Source of the DNA: Ariolimax columbianus
Taxonomy: Eukaryota; Mollusca; Gastropoda; Stylommatophora; Arionidae
NCBI GenBank assembly: GCA_036924085.1
Contig: JAVGWX010000005.1
Span: forward strand, 92,697,764-92,761,763
Reading direction: 5' to 3'
Length of the DNA: 64,000 nucleotides
Positions 9,756 through 21,862 of the stretch are shown piece after piece. The notes below the pieces were generated by a model. It saw only the letters and a list, made by a program, of their open reading frames with translations. It searched no databases and was not told the DNA's origin. How positions within the stretch are numbered: position 1 is the first letter of the stretch; the number at the start of each line of letters is the position of its first letter. The position numbers and the translations under genes are program-made.

Positions 9756-10809
9756 GATGAAAGGCCGTACCTTTGTCAAAAATAAAAGACACCTTCAGCG
9801 AGCCAAACATAGTATTTATAATCCATTCTAGGTATGTTAGAAAATTGATGAAAAAACAAACGTGTTATAATATATTGTCTCGTATGTTCCTTTTTCACAG
9901 GTGGTCAAGTCTATGTATGAAAGAAGGGGTGTTAACGTCAGGAAATCCTAAATATGTATTGTAACGATATCTGCTCTGCTGTGTGGACAAGCCATCCTGA
10001 CACCCCGTGGAAAAAGTGAGTATATACACAAATGAACTTTGAACTGAATATTTGCCTTCTCTATGTTGTATATCTTGCTGTCGTTATAATGGCGAGATAA
10101 TCACACGTCACCTTCTTCTTGTGATCGTGTTTTTGATGCATACACCGTCAGACGAGTTCTCCTTTTCTGTACACTTATTATTAAATACGAAAATTGTCGG
10201 AAATTAAGTGACAGTATTTCCGTTATCTTCTACAATTTACAAATGTAATGGTTAGTATACACAAAACGCTAGGTTCGCTATATATTTCGTTGGAACTCGA
10301 AATGAAATCCGCGAAAAATTGCCAAACCTGTGCAGGAATTACAAACGGTCGTCCATCACGGATAACGCTAAAACCCGTACACTTTACGGAAACCCGTACT
10401 AGTTGACAGGCATGCATTTGTTATTTGACACACTTGCAATGTTCAGCCTCCCACACCATCTGCGGGCAACTCTTGCACTCACGTTTCACCTGCAGCGGCC
10501 GGAAAGTTAGGGTCACAGGTCACTTCAGGTCTGGGGTTACGGAGATGGACTTTGTTGACGTGACCTAGAGGTCGATTTCGAATAATGGACCAGGCCTTGC
10601 GAGTTGTGGGAACTTAGCATGGCCGAGCGTTACACGAGGGACCTTAGCTTGGGGTGGGCTGACCATCACCTTACCTCGACACCAGTGGAAGAACGTAATG
10701 TCCTTGAAGTACTGCCCCGTGGTGTGTTATCACGACAACTGTTTATATCCGCTCTTCTTCTCTTTTTTTTTTTGGTTTCCAATTCTTTTACTTCTTCTTG
10801 GATCGTCTT
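9756..10809. other. No gene seen
   Basis: Unique-looking sequence, somewhat GC-richer around 10440-10720. The open frames 10223-10417 (minus) and 10604-10813 (plus) have no recognisable feature. Confidence 0.5.
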
Positions 10810-11015
10810 ATAAGCGTAGTAGTAGATCCCTTGCTTTGCATGCTAAAGGTACGGGATTCATCTGCTATTACCGGCACGCACCAGGCGATGCAGCTGTAAA
10901 TGACTGAATGGTTTACTGTTACGGAAGGAAAGGCAGCGAGGTAGGGAACTGGTCTCTCAGCAACACAAACAAAATGTCTCTAACACTTCTTCTCCTACAT
11001 CAGTGTCTGCTACCT
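10810..11015 (+). mobile_element. tRNA-derived SINE, family B
   Basis: In order: GGTACGGGATTCATCTGC (degenerate B box and flank), ATGCAGCTGTAAATG, GGAAGGAAAGGCAGCGAGG with GGGAACTGG, then TCTCTAACACTTCTTCTCC and CATCAGTGTCTGCTACC. The CTT-rich stretch just downstream may be its expanded tail. Confidence 0.75.
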
Positions 11016-11017
11016 TC

Positions 11018-11300
11018 ACCGTGCTTCTTTTACTTCTTCTTCTTCTTCATTTTCTTATAATCTTACTGTTCATCGTTTTCTTATTATTATTCGTCTTCTT
11101 CTTCATCTTCTTCTTCGTCTTCTTCTTCTTCTTCTTCTTTTACTACTTCTTCGTTATTTTGTTGTTTTTATTTTTTTTATTCTTTATCAATTGTTCTTTT
11201 AAATTTTCTTCTTCACCTTTTTTCTACTTCTTCTTCTTCTTCGTCTTCATATTCTTTTGCTCTTTATCTTGTTTACATTCTCCTCGTCCTTATTAATCGT
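11018..11300. repeat. CTT-rich low-complexity tract
   Basis: Imperfect CTT/TTC triplets and T-runs. The 97-codon open frame across it encodes almost only Phe and Leu and is not a gene. Confidence 0.9.
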
Positions 11301-11489
11301 CTTCTTATATTCCTTTATTGTGTTTTGATTTTTTGCGTAAAATGCGTTTTTTTAGTGCAATATATGGATCTTCTTCGGTCTGTCGCGTCTTTCGTGCCCC
11401 TTTTCTCTCTCCAGCTGGAGTATGCGGTCACCACTACAAAGTAGAAAGTGTGTTTTTGCAGAAGTGGTTTCTGGAAAATTTATTTTACA

Positions 11490-11610
11490 CAATGAGGTTG
11501 CTAGCCGCATGCACAATTCTGTTTTCTAGCCATTTACGACACGCACAGGTGTACCGTGTCGCGAACCTTCCCTTTTCAAGTAAAGGACTCCATGATCTAC
11601 TCAGAAAGGC
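11490..11610 (-). mobile_element. Possible solo 3' end of an RTE-like LINE
   Basis: GAGGTTGCTAGCCGCATGCA and the later 'TTTCAAGTAAAGGACTCCATGATC' parallel the 3' flank of the RTE relic at 51596-51700 and the block at 58685-58790. The three align loosely in order, so homology is an inference. Confidence 0.4.
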
Positions 11611-12157
11611 CCGGTATATCCACTTTCAGTAAATAATTTTATTTGTATAAACTCCCCTAGTCCTGTGCCCTGACTACCCACAAGACAACAGACCAGGTCA
11701 TTTGAGAGTTCTTCTTCTAGCTGGATTACCTAGGACTTAGAGACTTTCTCTACCCACAGTTTTTTGAGGTTTTAGAGAACGAGAAACTACCTCACTCCTT
11801 CTCCTGTTAATATGAATGATATGTTGCATTCTGATACTGTCATATATACCGATGGATCTCTGCTGATTGGGACTTCCCTGCTTGAGTGAGACCAGTGTCG
11901 TTCCTGGGAGGAGCGCTGTATACTTGACAACAACATCCAGTGCCAAAATGAAGATCGAAGCAGTCTCTGAAGTGACTATCTGGGATTGCTGCAATCATCT
12001 CTGACTATCAATCCGTGCTTGGGAAGGTGCAGAGAGAAGCGCCTTGGATATGGAGCAGGACTTTTCCGTAAATCTAAGAATGTATTCGGATTGTGTAATA
12101 TGACATCACGGCTTGGACATTATATAGTGGGTCACAACACCAAGTAGCAGATTGTGC
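11611..12157. other. No gene seen
   Basis: Unique-looking sequence. The minus-strand open frame 11737-11994 has no recognisable domain. Confidence 0.5.
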
Positions 12158-12310
12158 GCTGTTCTATACTACATTTGAATTCGACTGTTCTATACTACAT
12201 TTAAAAACCTTACTGTTCTATACTACATTTAAATTCGACTGTTCTATAATACATTTAAATTCGACTGATCTATACTACATTTGAATTCGACTATTCTATT
12301 ATATATTTCT
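12158..12310. repeat. 27-29-bp minisatellite, 5 copies
   Basis: The unit is CTGTTCTATACTACATTTAA followed by a variable 'ATTCGA'. Copies vary in length by 1-2 bases. Confidence 0.9.
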
Positions 12311-12402
12311 ATTGTACTGTTTATAGTATTGCCCTTTTGCAGTAGTCTATCCTTCAAAACTATTTAACATGTCTACCAATTTTTATGTTATACATGTTTT
12401 TT

Positions 12403-12405
12403 ATG

Positions 12406-12463
<58 letters not shown>
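12403..12463. repeat. (TA)n microsatellite
   Basis: About 28 uninterrupted TA dinucleotides, preceded by two ATGTTAT-like steps. It could extrude as a cruciform. Confidence 0.97.
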
Positions 12464-12466
<3 letters not shown>

Positions 12467-12489
12467 TTTTCCAGCCATCTCTCTCCTGT

Positions 12490-12925
12490 CCTCCCCCCTT
12501 CACCCTCCAACATGTAGATCCAATGGACCCCCCCACCCCCCCCCCCCCCACCTCCCTCCTCACAATCTATCTAAAGAACACTTCTCCAGTTGTACAACCA
12601 AATAGACAGCCCCTACCAATGTATATATCCAAAATACTTGCCATGGAAATAACCAATGCACACCGCAAATGTATATCTCTAATCCCCAAACCCGTAATCC
12701 AAAACACCCCACACCACATCATCAACGCCACCACACTCCAATGTGTATCTGTAATGCATCCCCATCCCTAAACTAGAACTAAAAAACACTAACCTCCATT
12801 AATATGTACTGTTAATTCGCCCTTCCAATGTATATATCAACTGCACCCTCCATCTTTCATCCATCTATAATGAACCGTTACCCACCTACACCCCCACCCC
12901 CTCCCCCAACCCCCCCCCCCCCCTT
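12490..12925. repeat. C-rich low-complexity region
   Basis: C-runs at about 12527-12550 and 12889-12923 are separated by pyrimidine- and CA-rich DNA. Neighbouring phrases 'CCAATGTATAT' recur about every 50-100 bases (12617, 12737, 12825), suggesting a badly decayed tandem array. The opposite strand is G-rich and could form G-quadruplexes. Confidence 0.6.
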
Positions 12926-13334
12926 ACCTCTCCATTTAATTACCAAGCAGATAATGAATTATATAAGTACAGTTAAACTTGCTACACCCACGTGATGTGT
13001 ACCTTCCAATCACCAACTTTCGTCTATAAACTCCATCTTCTCAAATGTTTGTTATTTCCTCTTCCAAATTAACCTCCTTCTATAACTCACGGCACCTAGT
13101 GACCGGCTAGTCACAGCAGTCGCAAAGACACCTCTCTTTAAGAACTTTTCATTTTTGCTGTAAACATATTTCTCCGCTCTGAAAGTAAATTTTCGTATGA
13201 AAACATTCCGACACGCAAAATAGTTTCACAAAATAAATATGATTCCTAGTCTATCTGCTTCTGTCATGGAATGTAGAGATATCCTTTTCTTTTTCTAATG
13301 AGAAATAGTCTCTATAGTCTGGGATAGATAAACT
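12926..13334. other. No gene seen
   Basis: AT-rich sequence with nothing recognisable. Confidence 0.5.
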
Positions 13335-13570
13335 TATCAATCAATTAATCAATCAAAATATCCTTGCTCCATTTATTAAAACATGTCCAACACTGCATAG
13401 TGCCTACCTAACTAGCTTTTAGGAGAACCTGATTCCAGTTATTCGCAGTGTGGCTTTATAGCAATGATTTGTACATAATGAGGATGCAATGTCCCTTGCC
13501 CAGCCTTCTTTATTCGCCTCTTACGACATAGACGGACGGTACCATTTGTTTTTCTTGTTGCCACTGGAAC
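13335..13570 (-). mobile_element. Dispersed repeat family D, copy
   Basis: An AATC-type microsatellite (TCAATCAATTAATCAATCAA, 13338-13357) is followed by a body containing TTCGCCTCTTACGACATAGA. The copy at 28840-29115 has the same plan (AATC/ATCG repeats, then CGCCTCTTTGACATACTGG). On minus this reads GTCGTAAGAGGCGA, a motif I associate with molluscan dispersed repeats. The match is loose. Confidence 0.4.
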
Positions 13571-14391
13571 CAGCCGCCTCTATACCCAACACTTGTTTGT
13601 TAGACATGGTTTCGTCGTCCATCTGCTATCCCTGGCTCTAGAATTCTTCGCGTTTTCTCCTTCTGGCTTATCATTTCTAGAGTTAGTCGAACTTTTCTTA
13701 GTCGCAGTTTACAACATTTCTGACAAGTTACAGTCTTTGCTCACCTTTCAGACCTCGGTAACATTCAGGCACAAAAGATATGTATAATAAAAAAATTGAA
13801 ATGGTCAAGGCAGTCTTAATGTAGACACTCCAGTGGCTAATAAGGTATTAGGACATAGTTTCAGTCAGGCTTGGATAGTTCTCAAGTCCCTCGTATCTCG
13901 ATCAAGTAGAGGACGAGAATTGTCAATGTTCCAGCAAATGGATGCGAGACACGGGCATTAAAAAAAACCTTTGTATAAAGGATATTATCTTTCCAAAGGA
14001 AGGGTCTTAGAAGAAAGCTGCAAATATCGTGGGAGGCACGGGGCTAGGGGAAAGCTGAATAGGGTGACCGAGAACAAGATGCTATGAAGATATTGCGGAC
14101 AGTTTGAAGGTGTACTTGTATGCCACCTTCCGACTAACCCGATACCGCGATTTGTTCAATGCTGCAGTAACGGAGATTACGGTCTGGGAAGAATATGTCA
14201 CATGATGATGACGAGGGTGATGATTTTTACGATGATTGTGATGGAAGGGAAAGAGGAAGAAAAAACATATAGCGATAGAGAGAGAGAGGAGGTGTGGGTT
14301 TGTAAATGTATAGGTGTATGGTACTATTTTCTTGTGAAATACTTATAACAGTTGTCTCCCTTAACTCGCATTTGAATATCGGTGTTTGATA
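13571..14391. other. No recognised gene; possible decayed retroelement 3' end
   Basis: At about 14165-14205 the plus strand reads AAVTEITVWEEYVT then stop, followed by GATGAT-rich DNA (14203-14245). This resembles, weakly, a LINE C-terminus plus tail. I would not annotate it without a search. Confidence 0.25.
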
Positions 14392-14538
14392 AGTGTGCGT
14401 GTGAGTGTGCGCGTGCGCGTGTGTACGTGTGCGTGCGTGCGTGTGTGCGCGTGTGTGTGTGTGCGTGTGTGTGTGTGTGTGTGCGTGTGTGCGCGTGTGC
14501 GCGTGTGTGTGTGTGTGTAAGTGTGTGTGCGCGTGTGC

Positions 14539-14579
<41 letters not shown>
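14392..14579. repeat. (GT)n/(GC)-(GA)n compound microsatellite
   Basis: Alternating GT with GC interruptions to about 14540, then pure GA to 14578. The purine-pyrimidine alternation is Z-DNA prone. Open frames on both strands encode Thr-His or Arg-Glu simple repeats and are artefacts. Confidence 0.96.
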
Positions 14580-14584
<5 letters not shown>

Positions 14585-14928
14585 TCTTGGAATACTGTTG
14601 TTGTTACTGATCCACAACATTCGTCCTTCCAGCCAATGCCGTCGAATTGCATCCGTGAGTGTCTTTGAATTGTCGTTTGGTACCTTACAAATGTTCTATT
14701 TATTTGACCGGTGAGGAAGAAGCAGTAGTTTCCTAACATCTTTGAGCGTTAGGCACTCAAAGAGAGGATGACCAACTGTTTCCATATGGGTGTGTACACA
14801 TCTGGCACTATTGTGTGTGATGTGGTTGCATTCTGTTTAGGTGCTAAGTTACAAGAGATAGGTTGGGTTCTCAGTAAAAAGAAAGCGATGCTCTGATCCA
14901 TTCTCGTGCGTTGATGTGATTGATGCTG

Positions 14929-15543
14929 TCATATGTATTGGGGCTTGCCATATGTATTGGGGCTTGTCATATGTATTGGGGCTTGTCATATGTATTGGGG
15001 CTTGCCATATGTATTGGGGCTTGTTGGGGCTCGTCATATGTATTGGGGCGTGTCATATGTATTGGGGCTCGTCATATGTATTGGGGCTTGCCATATGTAT
15101 TGAAGCTCGTCATATGTATTGGGGCTTGCCATATGTATTGTGGCTCGTCATATGTATTGGGGCTTGCCAAATGTATTGGGGCTCGTCATATGTATTTGGG
15201 GCTTGCCATATGTATTGGGGCTCGTCATATGTATTGGGGCTTGCCATATGTATTGGGGCTCGTCATATGTATTGGGGCTTGCCATATGTATTGGGGCTCG
15301 TCATATGTATTGGGGCTCGTCATATGTATTGGGTCTCGTCATATGTATTGGGGCTTACCATATGTATTGGGGCTTGTCATATGGGGCTCGTCATATGTAT
15401 TGGGGCTTGTCATATGGGGCTCGTCATATGTATTGGGGCTTGTCATATGGGGCTTGTCATATGTATTGGGGCTTGCCATATGTATTGGGGCTCGTCATAT
15501 GTATTGGGGCTCGTCATATGTATTGGGGCTCGTCATATGTATG
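14929..15543. repeat. 19-bp minisatellite, about 32 copies
   Basis: The unit is CATATGTATTGGGGCTTGT with TTGCC, TTGTC and CTCGT variants. CATATG starts at 14949 and 14968 and onwards in 19-base steps, with a few short units (CATATGGGGC near 15380-15460). The unit lacks stops in every plus frame and 19 is not a multiple of three. All three frames therefore stay open and cycle through the same 19-residue peptide. These should not be called genes. Confidence 0.97.
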
Positions 15544-16159
15544 CAGATCTCCTTCTCCGTGTTTCTCGTGACCCACCTGTTCAGGTTATTTTCTTAGTTT
15601 GTTGTTATGAATGTTTGACTATTTGTATAGTTATTGCTCTGTGTGGCTGTTCTTATCTGGATCCGTTATTGCTAATCTGTCTGACTTGTAACTGCCAGCT
15701 GTTACTCTGCAAGCAGTGTCGGTTTAAACCATCGACTTCTTGGGCCTCTGCAACCAAGAGGGTTCTGCCATATAGAGAGGTCTTCAAAGATAAATGAATT
15801 CATATTTTCATCGGTTGTATTTTTTAAATGTATATTGAAGATATGACTGTGGGTCTAACATTAAATGTGGCCAAGAGGCCTACAAATTGTTAATGCGGCA
15901 CTGTCCGTAGGGTGTGACATGGTCTTGATCGATTGATTGATTGGTTGTTTGATTGCTTTATTTATTAATTAATTATAAAAAAACTTGAGACCTTGTCAAG
16001 GCTAACCCCAGATCGAATGCCGAACCATAAAGATGGTCAACTGGACGAACACAACCAAAAGGTCTTAGTCTGGTAAAATGGCTATGATTCGCCAAATAAT
16101 ATGAAAATCTCGAACTAACAGCAATTTCCTAATAGTATGTTATGTAGCCATTCACACAG
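15544..16159. other. No gene seen; ATTG-type tract
   Basis: A GATTGATTGATTGGTTG tract sits at about 15929-15950. Such tracts act as retroelement tails elsewhere in the window, but no body is recognisable here. Confidence 0.4.
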
Positions 16160-17558
16160 ACTAGAGAATGTAGACTAGAGGATGTAGACTAGATGATGTA
16201 GACTGGAGGGTATAGACTAGAGGATGTAGACTGGAGGGTATAGACTAGAGGATGTAGACTGGAGGATGTAGACTGGAGGATGTAGACTGGAGGATGTAGA
16301 CTGGAGGATGTAGACTGGAGGATGTAGACTAGAGAATATAGACTAGAGGATATAGACTAGAGGATGTAGACTAGAGGATGTAAACTAGAGGATGTAGACT
16401 GGAGGGTGTAGACTGGAGGATGTAGACTGGAGGATGTAGACTGGAGAATATAGACTAGAGGATGTAGACTGGAGGATGTAAACTAGAGGATGTAGACTGG
16501 AGGGTGTAGACTGGAGGATGTAGACTGGAGGATGTAGACTGGAGAATATAGACTAGAGGATGTAGACTGGAGGATGTAAACTACAGGATGTAGACTAGAG
16601 GATATAGATTAGAGGATGTAGACTAGAGGATGTAGACTGGAGGATGTAGACTGGAGGATGTAGACTAGAGAATATAGACTAGAGAATATAGACTAGAGGA
16701 TGTAGACTGGAGGATGTAGACTAGAGTATGTAGACTAGAGAATATAGACTAGAGAATGTAGACTAGAGGATGTAGACTAGAGGATGTAGACTAGAGCGTG
16801 TAGACTGGAGGATGTAGACTAGAGAATGTAGACTAGAGGATGTAGACTAGAGCGTGTAGACTGGAGGATGTAGACTAGAGAATGTAGACTAGAGGATGTA
16901 GACTAGAGCGTGCAGACTAGAGGATGTAGACTAGAGAATGTAGACTAGAGGATGTAGACTAGAGCGTGTAGACTGGAGGATGTAGACTGGAGGATGTAGA
17001 CTAGAACGTGTAGACTAGAGGATGTAGACTAGAGCGTGTAGACTGGAGGATGTAGACTAGAGGATGTAGACTAGAGCGTTTAGACTGAAGGATGTAGACT
17101 GGAGGATGTAGAGTGGAGGATGTAGAGTGGAGAATGTAGACTGGAGGATGTAGAGTGGAGGATGTAGACTGGAGGATGTAGACTGGAGGATGTAGAGTGG
17201 AGGATGTACACTGGAAGATGTAGACTGGAGGATGTAGACTAGAGGATGTAGACTGGAGGATGTAGACTAGAGGATGTAGACTAGAGCGTGTAGACTGGAG
17301 GATGTAGACTGGAGGATGTAGACTGGAGGATGTAGACTAGAGGATGTAGACTAGAGCGTGTAGACTGGAGGATGTAGACTAGAGCGTGTAGACTGGAGGA
17401 TGTAGACTGGAGGATGTAGACTAGAGGATGTAGACTAGAGCGTGTAGACTGGAGGATGTAGACTGGAGGATGTAGACTGGAGGATGTAGACTAGAGGATG
17501 TAGACTGGAGGATGTAGAGTGGAGGATGTAGACTGGAGGATGTAGACTAGAGGATGTA
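16160..17558. repeat. 14-bp minisatellite, about 100 copies
   Basis: The unit is GGATGTAGACTAGA or GGATGTAGACTGGA. Variation is confined mostly to ACTAGA versus ACTGGA and GGAT versus GAAT versus GCGT. A four-unit (56-bp) higher-order repeat is visible at about 16790-16980. It is the largest single-unit array in the window. Confidence 0.97.
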
Positions 17559-17884
17559 GCTTCATCAAATCGAGCCGTGTACCTCTGTTAGAAACATTTT
17601 TTCTCACCACTCGTCCCCTACTACGCTCGATCAAAATATGAAATAGCTTAATCCTATCATATTCAGTGCAGTAGAACATGGATGCTGCATCTCTCATTAC
17701 AGGATGATAGCGATAAATCATGTATGAGTTTTTAGAACTGTTGTACTCAAGAAAGTGGTCCAAAAAACAAAACAAATGGAAACCCGGTAATCAGTAAATA
17801 AATACATTTTTAACGATAGTAATCGCATAGACAAAAATGTTTTAAACATAAGTATATATTTTCCAAGTGTTTATAATATACTTT
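17559..17884. other. No gene seen
   Basis: Unique flank of the array. The minus-strand open frame 17491-17775 begins here and runs into the 14-bp repeat, and has no recognisable domain. Confidence 0.45.
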
Positions 17885-18320
17885 TCTGTACGATTGCTGA
17901 TAGAGATTTGATAGAGATATCAAATTACAAATAGTAAAAATCGAGAGGGGTTTTCATTGCGTTTTGGAATTTATAGATGCCAAAATAAAGTAAGCCTCTC
18001 ACCAAATAAAAAAATTCTCAACCCCAATGTAACGTCCGTCCTAATATTTAGATCTGTAGCATGGAAAACAATGATAGATAACCTTAACGGACAGGGTATA
18101 AACGTTCATCAGTGGGCACCTGCACCGGATAATGGGATTAAAATGGTATGATTAAGTTATGAACGTGGAGCTGTATCGGTAGCACTTCAGGTAAGGAGAA
18201 GGCATTGGCGCTGAATTACAGGACTGAATTTCCAGACAGGGCTGGAAAGTACGACACGTGACAGGATGACTTGGCGCGAATTTGCTGATGGTCAATGCTT
18301 TGCTAGGGAGTCGTTTGGAC
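17885..18320 (+). mobile_element. RTE-like LINE C-terminal relic
   Basis: NKVSLSPNKKILNPNVTSVL (17985-18045) matches the motif 'xxISLxTKxRIFNSNVKSVLLYGSETW' that follows the RT core. VHQWAPAPDNGIKMV then matches equivalent positions at 21495 and 45530. RDRMTWREFADGQC (18260-18300) resembles the terminal 'DRxxWRxxVxGLC'. It has frameshifts and stops and no RT core. It is one of three related plus-strand copies, with 20185-21620 and 43720-45880. Confidence 0.7.
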
Positions 18321-18980
18321 ACCACATCTCACGAAATTATGAAATATCTGTTTCCACCGGTCCATGTCCATCGTTAATGTTGATGTCTCTTTCAAGGTTT
18401 TGTCCTCGCTTGTCTGAATATTATTTGACCACCGCATCCTGAGTTTTTTTCTTATTTCCTGTTCCCCGAACAGTTACCTTGAGTATAATAATGGAAAGCT
18501 CGTTTCATCTTGGAGTACAATTTAAGTTAGCGTTGTTTTACAAAAGCAAATATTTCTTTGTATATTCTGGCACTCTGGACAAATTATTGTCTTCTGTTAC
18601 ATTTGAGTTACGCTTAGTCGGTCGGTCGGTTATTTTTATTTTCGTGGTCATCTGTTCTAGCCAAAAATGTTTGTTGGTACTAAAATAAGTTACATGTTTT
18701 TTAAATTTAGCATCACGTCGGACTGACCTCTATTTGTTTATGTATTTATCAACTTACTTTTCGGGGCCAGTTGTAGCCGCATGCTTCAGCTCAGTTCAGG
18801 TACCATCTCCACAACGAAGGTCTGCTGCAACGGACCTCTGATGTTCTCTCTTTTTGTCTTGATGGTACAAAATAATATGCCAATCTTGTCTTGTCCGTCA
18901 AAAACTATTTTGTGAATGCGTTAAAGAGATTAATGGACAGTAGGCATCCTTGTCGTGCTTGTTTTATTTTTACATCTACT
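18321..18980. other. No gene seen
   Basis: AT-rich, unique-looking. The open frame 18479-18688 has no recognisable feature. Confidence 0.5.
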
Positions 18981-19185
18981 TATATACATGGTGAGTAAAG
19001 CTGACCTGTATACATGGTGAGTAAAGCTGACTTGTATACATGGTGAGTAAAACTGACTTGTACGCATGGTGAGGAAAGCTGACTTGTATACATGGTGAGT
19101 AAAACTGACTTGTACACATGGTGAGGAAAGCTGACTTGTATACATGGTGAGTATAGCTGGCTTGTAAACATGGTGAGTAAAGCTG
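18981..19185. repeat. 26-bp minisatellite, about 8 copies
   Basis: The unit is CATGGTGAGTAAAGCTGACT plus TGTATA, starting at 18987, 19013, 19039 and 19065 and onwards. Overlapping minus-strand open frames come from the repeat. Confidence 0.95.
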
Positions 19186-20184
19186 GTCAGATCTTACAAT
19201 AACAATATTCTATCAGTATAGGTTTTGGGAAATTACTGTGTCTCTATTCCATCCATACCTATGTTTTCAGACATATAAGTAGTTTCTCGTGCTGGGCTCT
19301 ACCAAAGATCTTTTCTCCAGTCTATAAAGCACACATAACTGTTGTTTGTATTTCTGTATATGTTGTTGCTAGGGTTATTAAACAAAATATTGCTTCTCTC
19401 TGTTCCGCTATTTTGTCTATAAATCAAACTTGTTCACCCGAAACATCGTTACTTAATGTGCCTCTAATTCTCTTCTGTGCGAGTATAAGTGTGAGCAGTA
19501 TTTGAAAAGTATGGCTCAGAAGTTTGATTGCTCAAAAACATTCGGTTGCACGAGGTTTATTGTGTAGTGTTATAAAGACAGATGTAAACAGCTATAGATC
19601 ATGTGATGTAGCCAACTTGGTTACTTCAAATGTCATGAAAAGGAAACAAGAAGAGTCTGACGATGAATGAAGTCGGCCACCGTCTCTGTGTTAACAAAGG
19701 TTGAAAATGTTCCTAGTTTCATTAGCTTGGCATATTTTTCTTGCATTCCGTATTCAAGATTTCTTTTCTTTCAGAGATCCTCTTTCCATCGTTTGAGAAG
19801 CCAGTTCTTGGCTCTGGACTAATGAAGTCTGGAAACAGACTGGAAGTTCTAATTAGGTAGCGCTTGAAACACGAGCTACTCCTGAGTTAAGTGTCTGCTC
19901 TGGCGTCTTTGGAACATCCTCGCTAAGTTAAAATAGGACATTTGATAAACACAACAGCGGACAGACAAGGTGCACTCTAATACATTTAGCCACACTCACC
20001 CAGTCACACTTACATCCGCCTGGAGACAGTTGTGGAACTGAATTAATGCTTTGTGGTCGCAAGAATATCAAATGTTGTAGGGAAATAGTCATTTATTTTA
20101 TGGCGTTCAATGAAGCACATGGGATGTGTGTGCTTGTATGGATTTTTATTTATATTTGAAATTTTGTTTAATTAAGCCTTTGAT
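19186..20184. other. No gene seen
   Basis: Unique-looking sequence with no recognisable coding or repeat structure. Confidence 0.5.
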
Positions 20185-21010
20185 GTACTCCGCATAAGAA
20201 ATAGCAGTAAATTGGAAAGAATGTCCTGTAGTGAAGCTAACGAAGAAGGGAGATCTCCAACAGTGTTCACATTAAAGAGGAATAATGTTATTATCACTGC
20301 ATGGAAAATCTTAAACAGGATCCTATTAGAGATACTGAGAGAGACGATAGATAAACAGTTGAAGGTTGACCAGGTGCACTATCAGAAAAATATATTATTT
20401 GCAGGTCAGATATCTACTCTATGAATAATAGTTGAACAAAGCGTGGAACGGAAATCTACACTATATGGCACTGATATCATTTTTTTAATGTGTGAAGATA
20501 TCAAAGATAGAGTTCTACAGGAAGGCTCTTATCTATTTGGGATGGGAACTGATGTGCGACATGGATGTCTCTAATTATCAGCTCTCCTTAGCTTTAGACT
20601 AGGTGGTGAAGACAACATCTTCATCCAACAAACATGAGATCCATCGGCATTTGACACAACGGCTTGATGATATGGACCTTGCTAATCACTTCTGTCTCAC
20701 AGCCACAACGGGAACCTAATCCCAAACAGTTGTTCATTACAGGCGAACATTCCAAATATAATAACTTTACTTGATGATTCGTTACAACAATTGAGACTGA
20801 GAATACATGGAATCAAAACTACAGATGACGAGAATAAAAGCGTTAACGACAATCAGATTGTGGTGGAAGACTCTTTACTGCAGGGAAAGGGGGGGGGGGG
20901 GGGGGGTTCATTCATGTATTTAGGCAGCAATTCAGATACAGTAGAAAGAAAAGATCGAGAAATTACATTTAGAACTCGAAATGAGTGGCCGACTTTAAAT
21001 TATTTTAGGA
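20185..21010 (+). mobile_element. RTE-like LINE relic, RT region
   Basis: The translation gives NWKECPVVKLTKKGDL and RGIMLL, then WKILNRILLEIL, DQVHYQKN and IIVEQSVE. RT equivalents are 'DWKxGxxxKxPKKGDLxxCxxxRGIMLL', 'KVLxRILLExM' and 'TLRIIVEQSxEW'. After an internal deletion, DVRHGCL matches 'TGVRQGCLLSPFLF'. SFMYLGSNSDTVERKDREI matches 'SFTYLGSxxDxxGGxDxDI'. The catalytic box is unrecognisable (about 20655-20690). A run of about 19 G at 20888-20906 interrupts the sequence. It is dead. Confidence 0.75.
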
Positions 21011-21364
21011 ATTTTTAGAAATCGTTTAAATTAAGCCCACCACAAAATCGCGAGTGGTCCGCCCTGGTCATTGTGTATGACAAGGACAAGAATATCACCA
21101 CTGCCCTACATAGAGCATGTCGTAAGAGGCGACTCACTGTGTGACATGGGATAACACCGGCCAAGGTTAGGTGGTTTAGCAGCATAGATTCGCCTAACAT
21201 GCTGCGTGTCTACTTCGCTCTAGTGTTGGAGTCCATTAGGATGGACCCACGCATCGGTTAACGAACCTCCGCGACACTTCTCCAAAGACAGCGGATGTAA
21301 CAGGCTGCTAGAGCCTAGCCCTCGAGGCATGAAGTCTTCCTCCCGACCTGCCACCTGCACATGG
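21011..21364. other. Unidentified insert within an RTE-like relic
   Basis: LINE similarity stops near 21010 and resumes near 21365, so this piece probably entered the relic. It contains GTCGTAAGAGGCGACTCACT at about 21118, the motif of dispersed family D. No target duplication was found. Confidence 0.4.
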
Positions 21365-21620
21365 GTATCCGTCTCTGTAGAAGTACAGTTCGACTAAGAA
21401 CTAAGAATCACAAAAACAGAAAACGTAAACTTAAATGTAAAGTCCGTTCTGTTGTATGTCTCTGTAACAATGATGGCCGTAATGAAGAAGGTACAAACTG
21501 TCATCAGTGGACACCTGCACCGAATAGGGGGATTCAAATGGTATGATAAAGTCTTGATCGTGGAGCTGTGATAAAGAATCAATAGGACTAGAAGATAGGA
21601 GAAGGTATGGGCAGTGGATA
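21365..21620 (+). mobile_element. RTE-like LINE relic, continuation
   Basis: KLKCKVRSVVCL (21430-21465) corresponds to 'TKxRxFNSNVKSVLLYG'. CHQWTPAPNRGIQMV parallels the relics at 18100 and 45530. In another frame FKWYDKVLIVEL matches 'xIRWYDxxSNxELW'. It most likely belongs to the same copy as 20185-21010. Confidence 0.6.
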
Positions 21621-21862
21621 TGGTTATGGACTTGTTTGTCTTTGTTAATTGACGTGAGATCTACTTGTGCTGAATACATATCAAGACAGAGAATATGATG
21701 GTTTGCTCATCTCATGAGAATGTAACGTGATCAACTACCAATACGCACATATAATACAAGAAGAGTTGGTTGCCATGTACTAGGAAGTACATGATTCTGT
21801 TTGTTAGATGATATAACATAAATATTACAACTACACACGTCTGATGCTTTTGTTATGGACAG

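Noticed and set aside
14916..15797. 293-codon open frame with a 19-residue repeat
   Set aside because: Produced by a stop-free 19-bp unit; two other frames are equally open.
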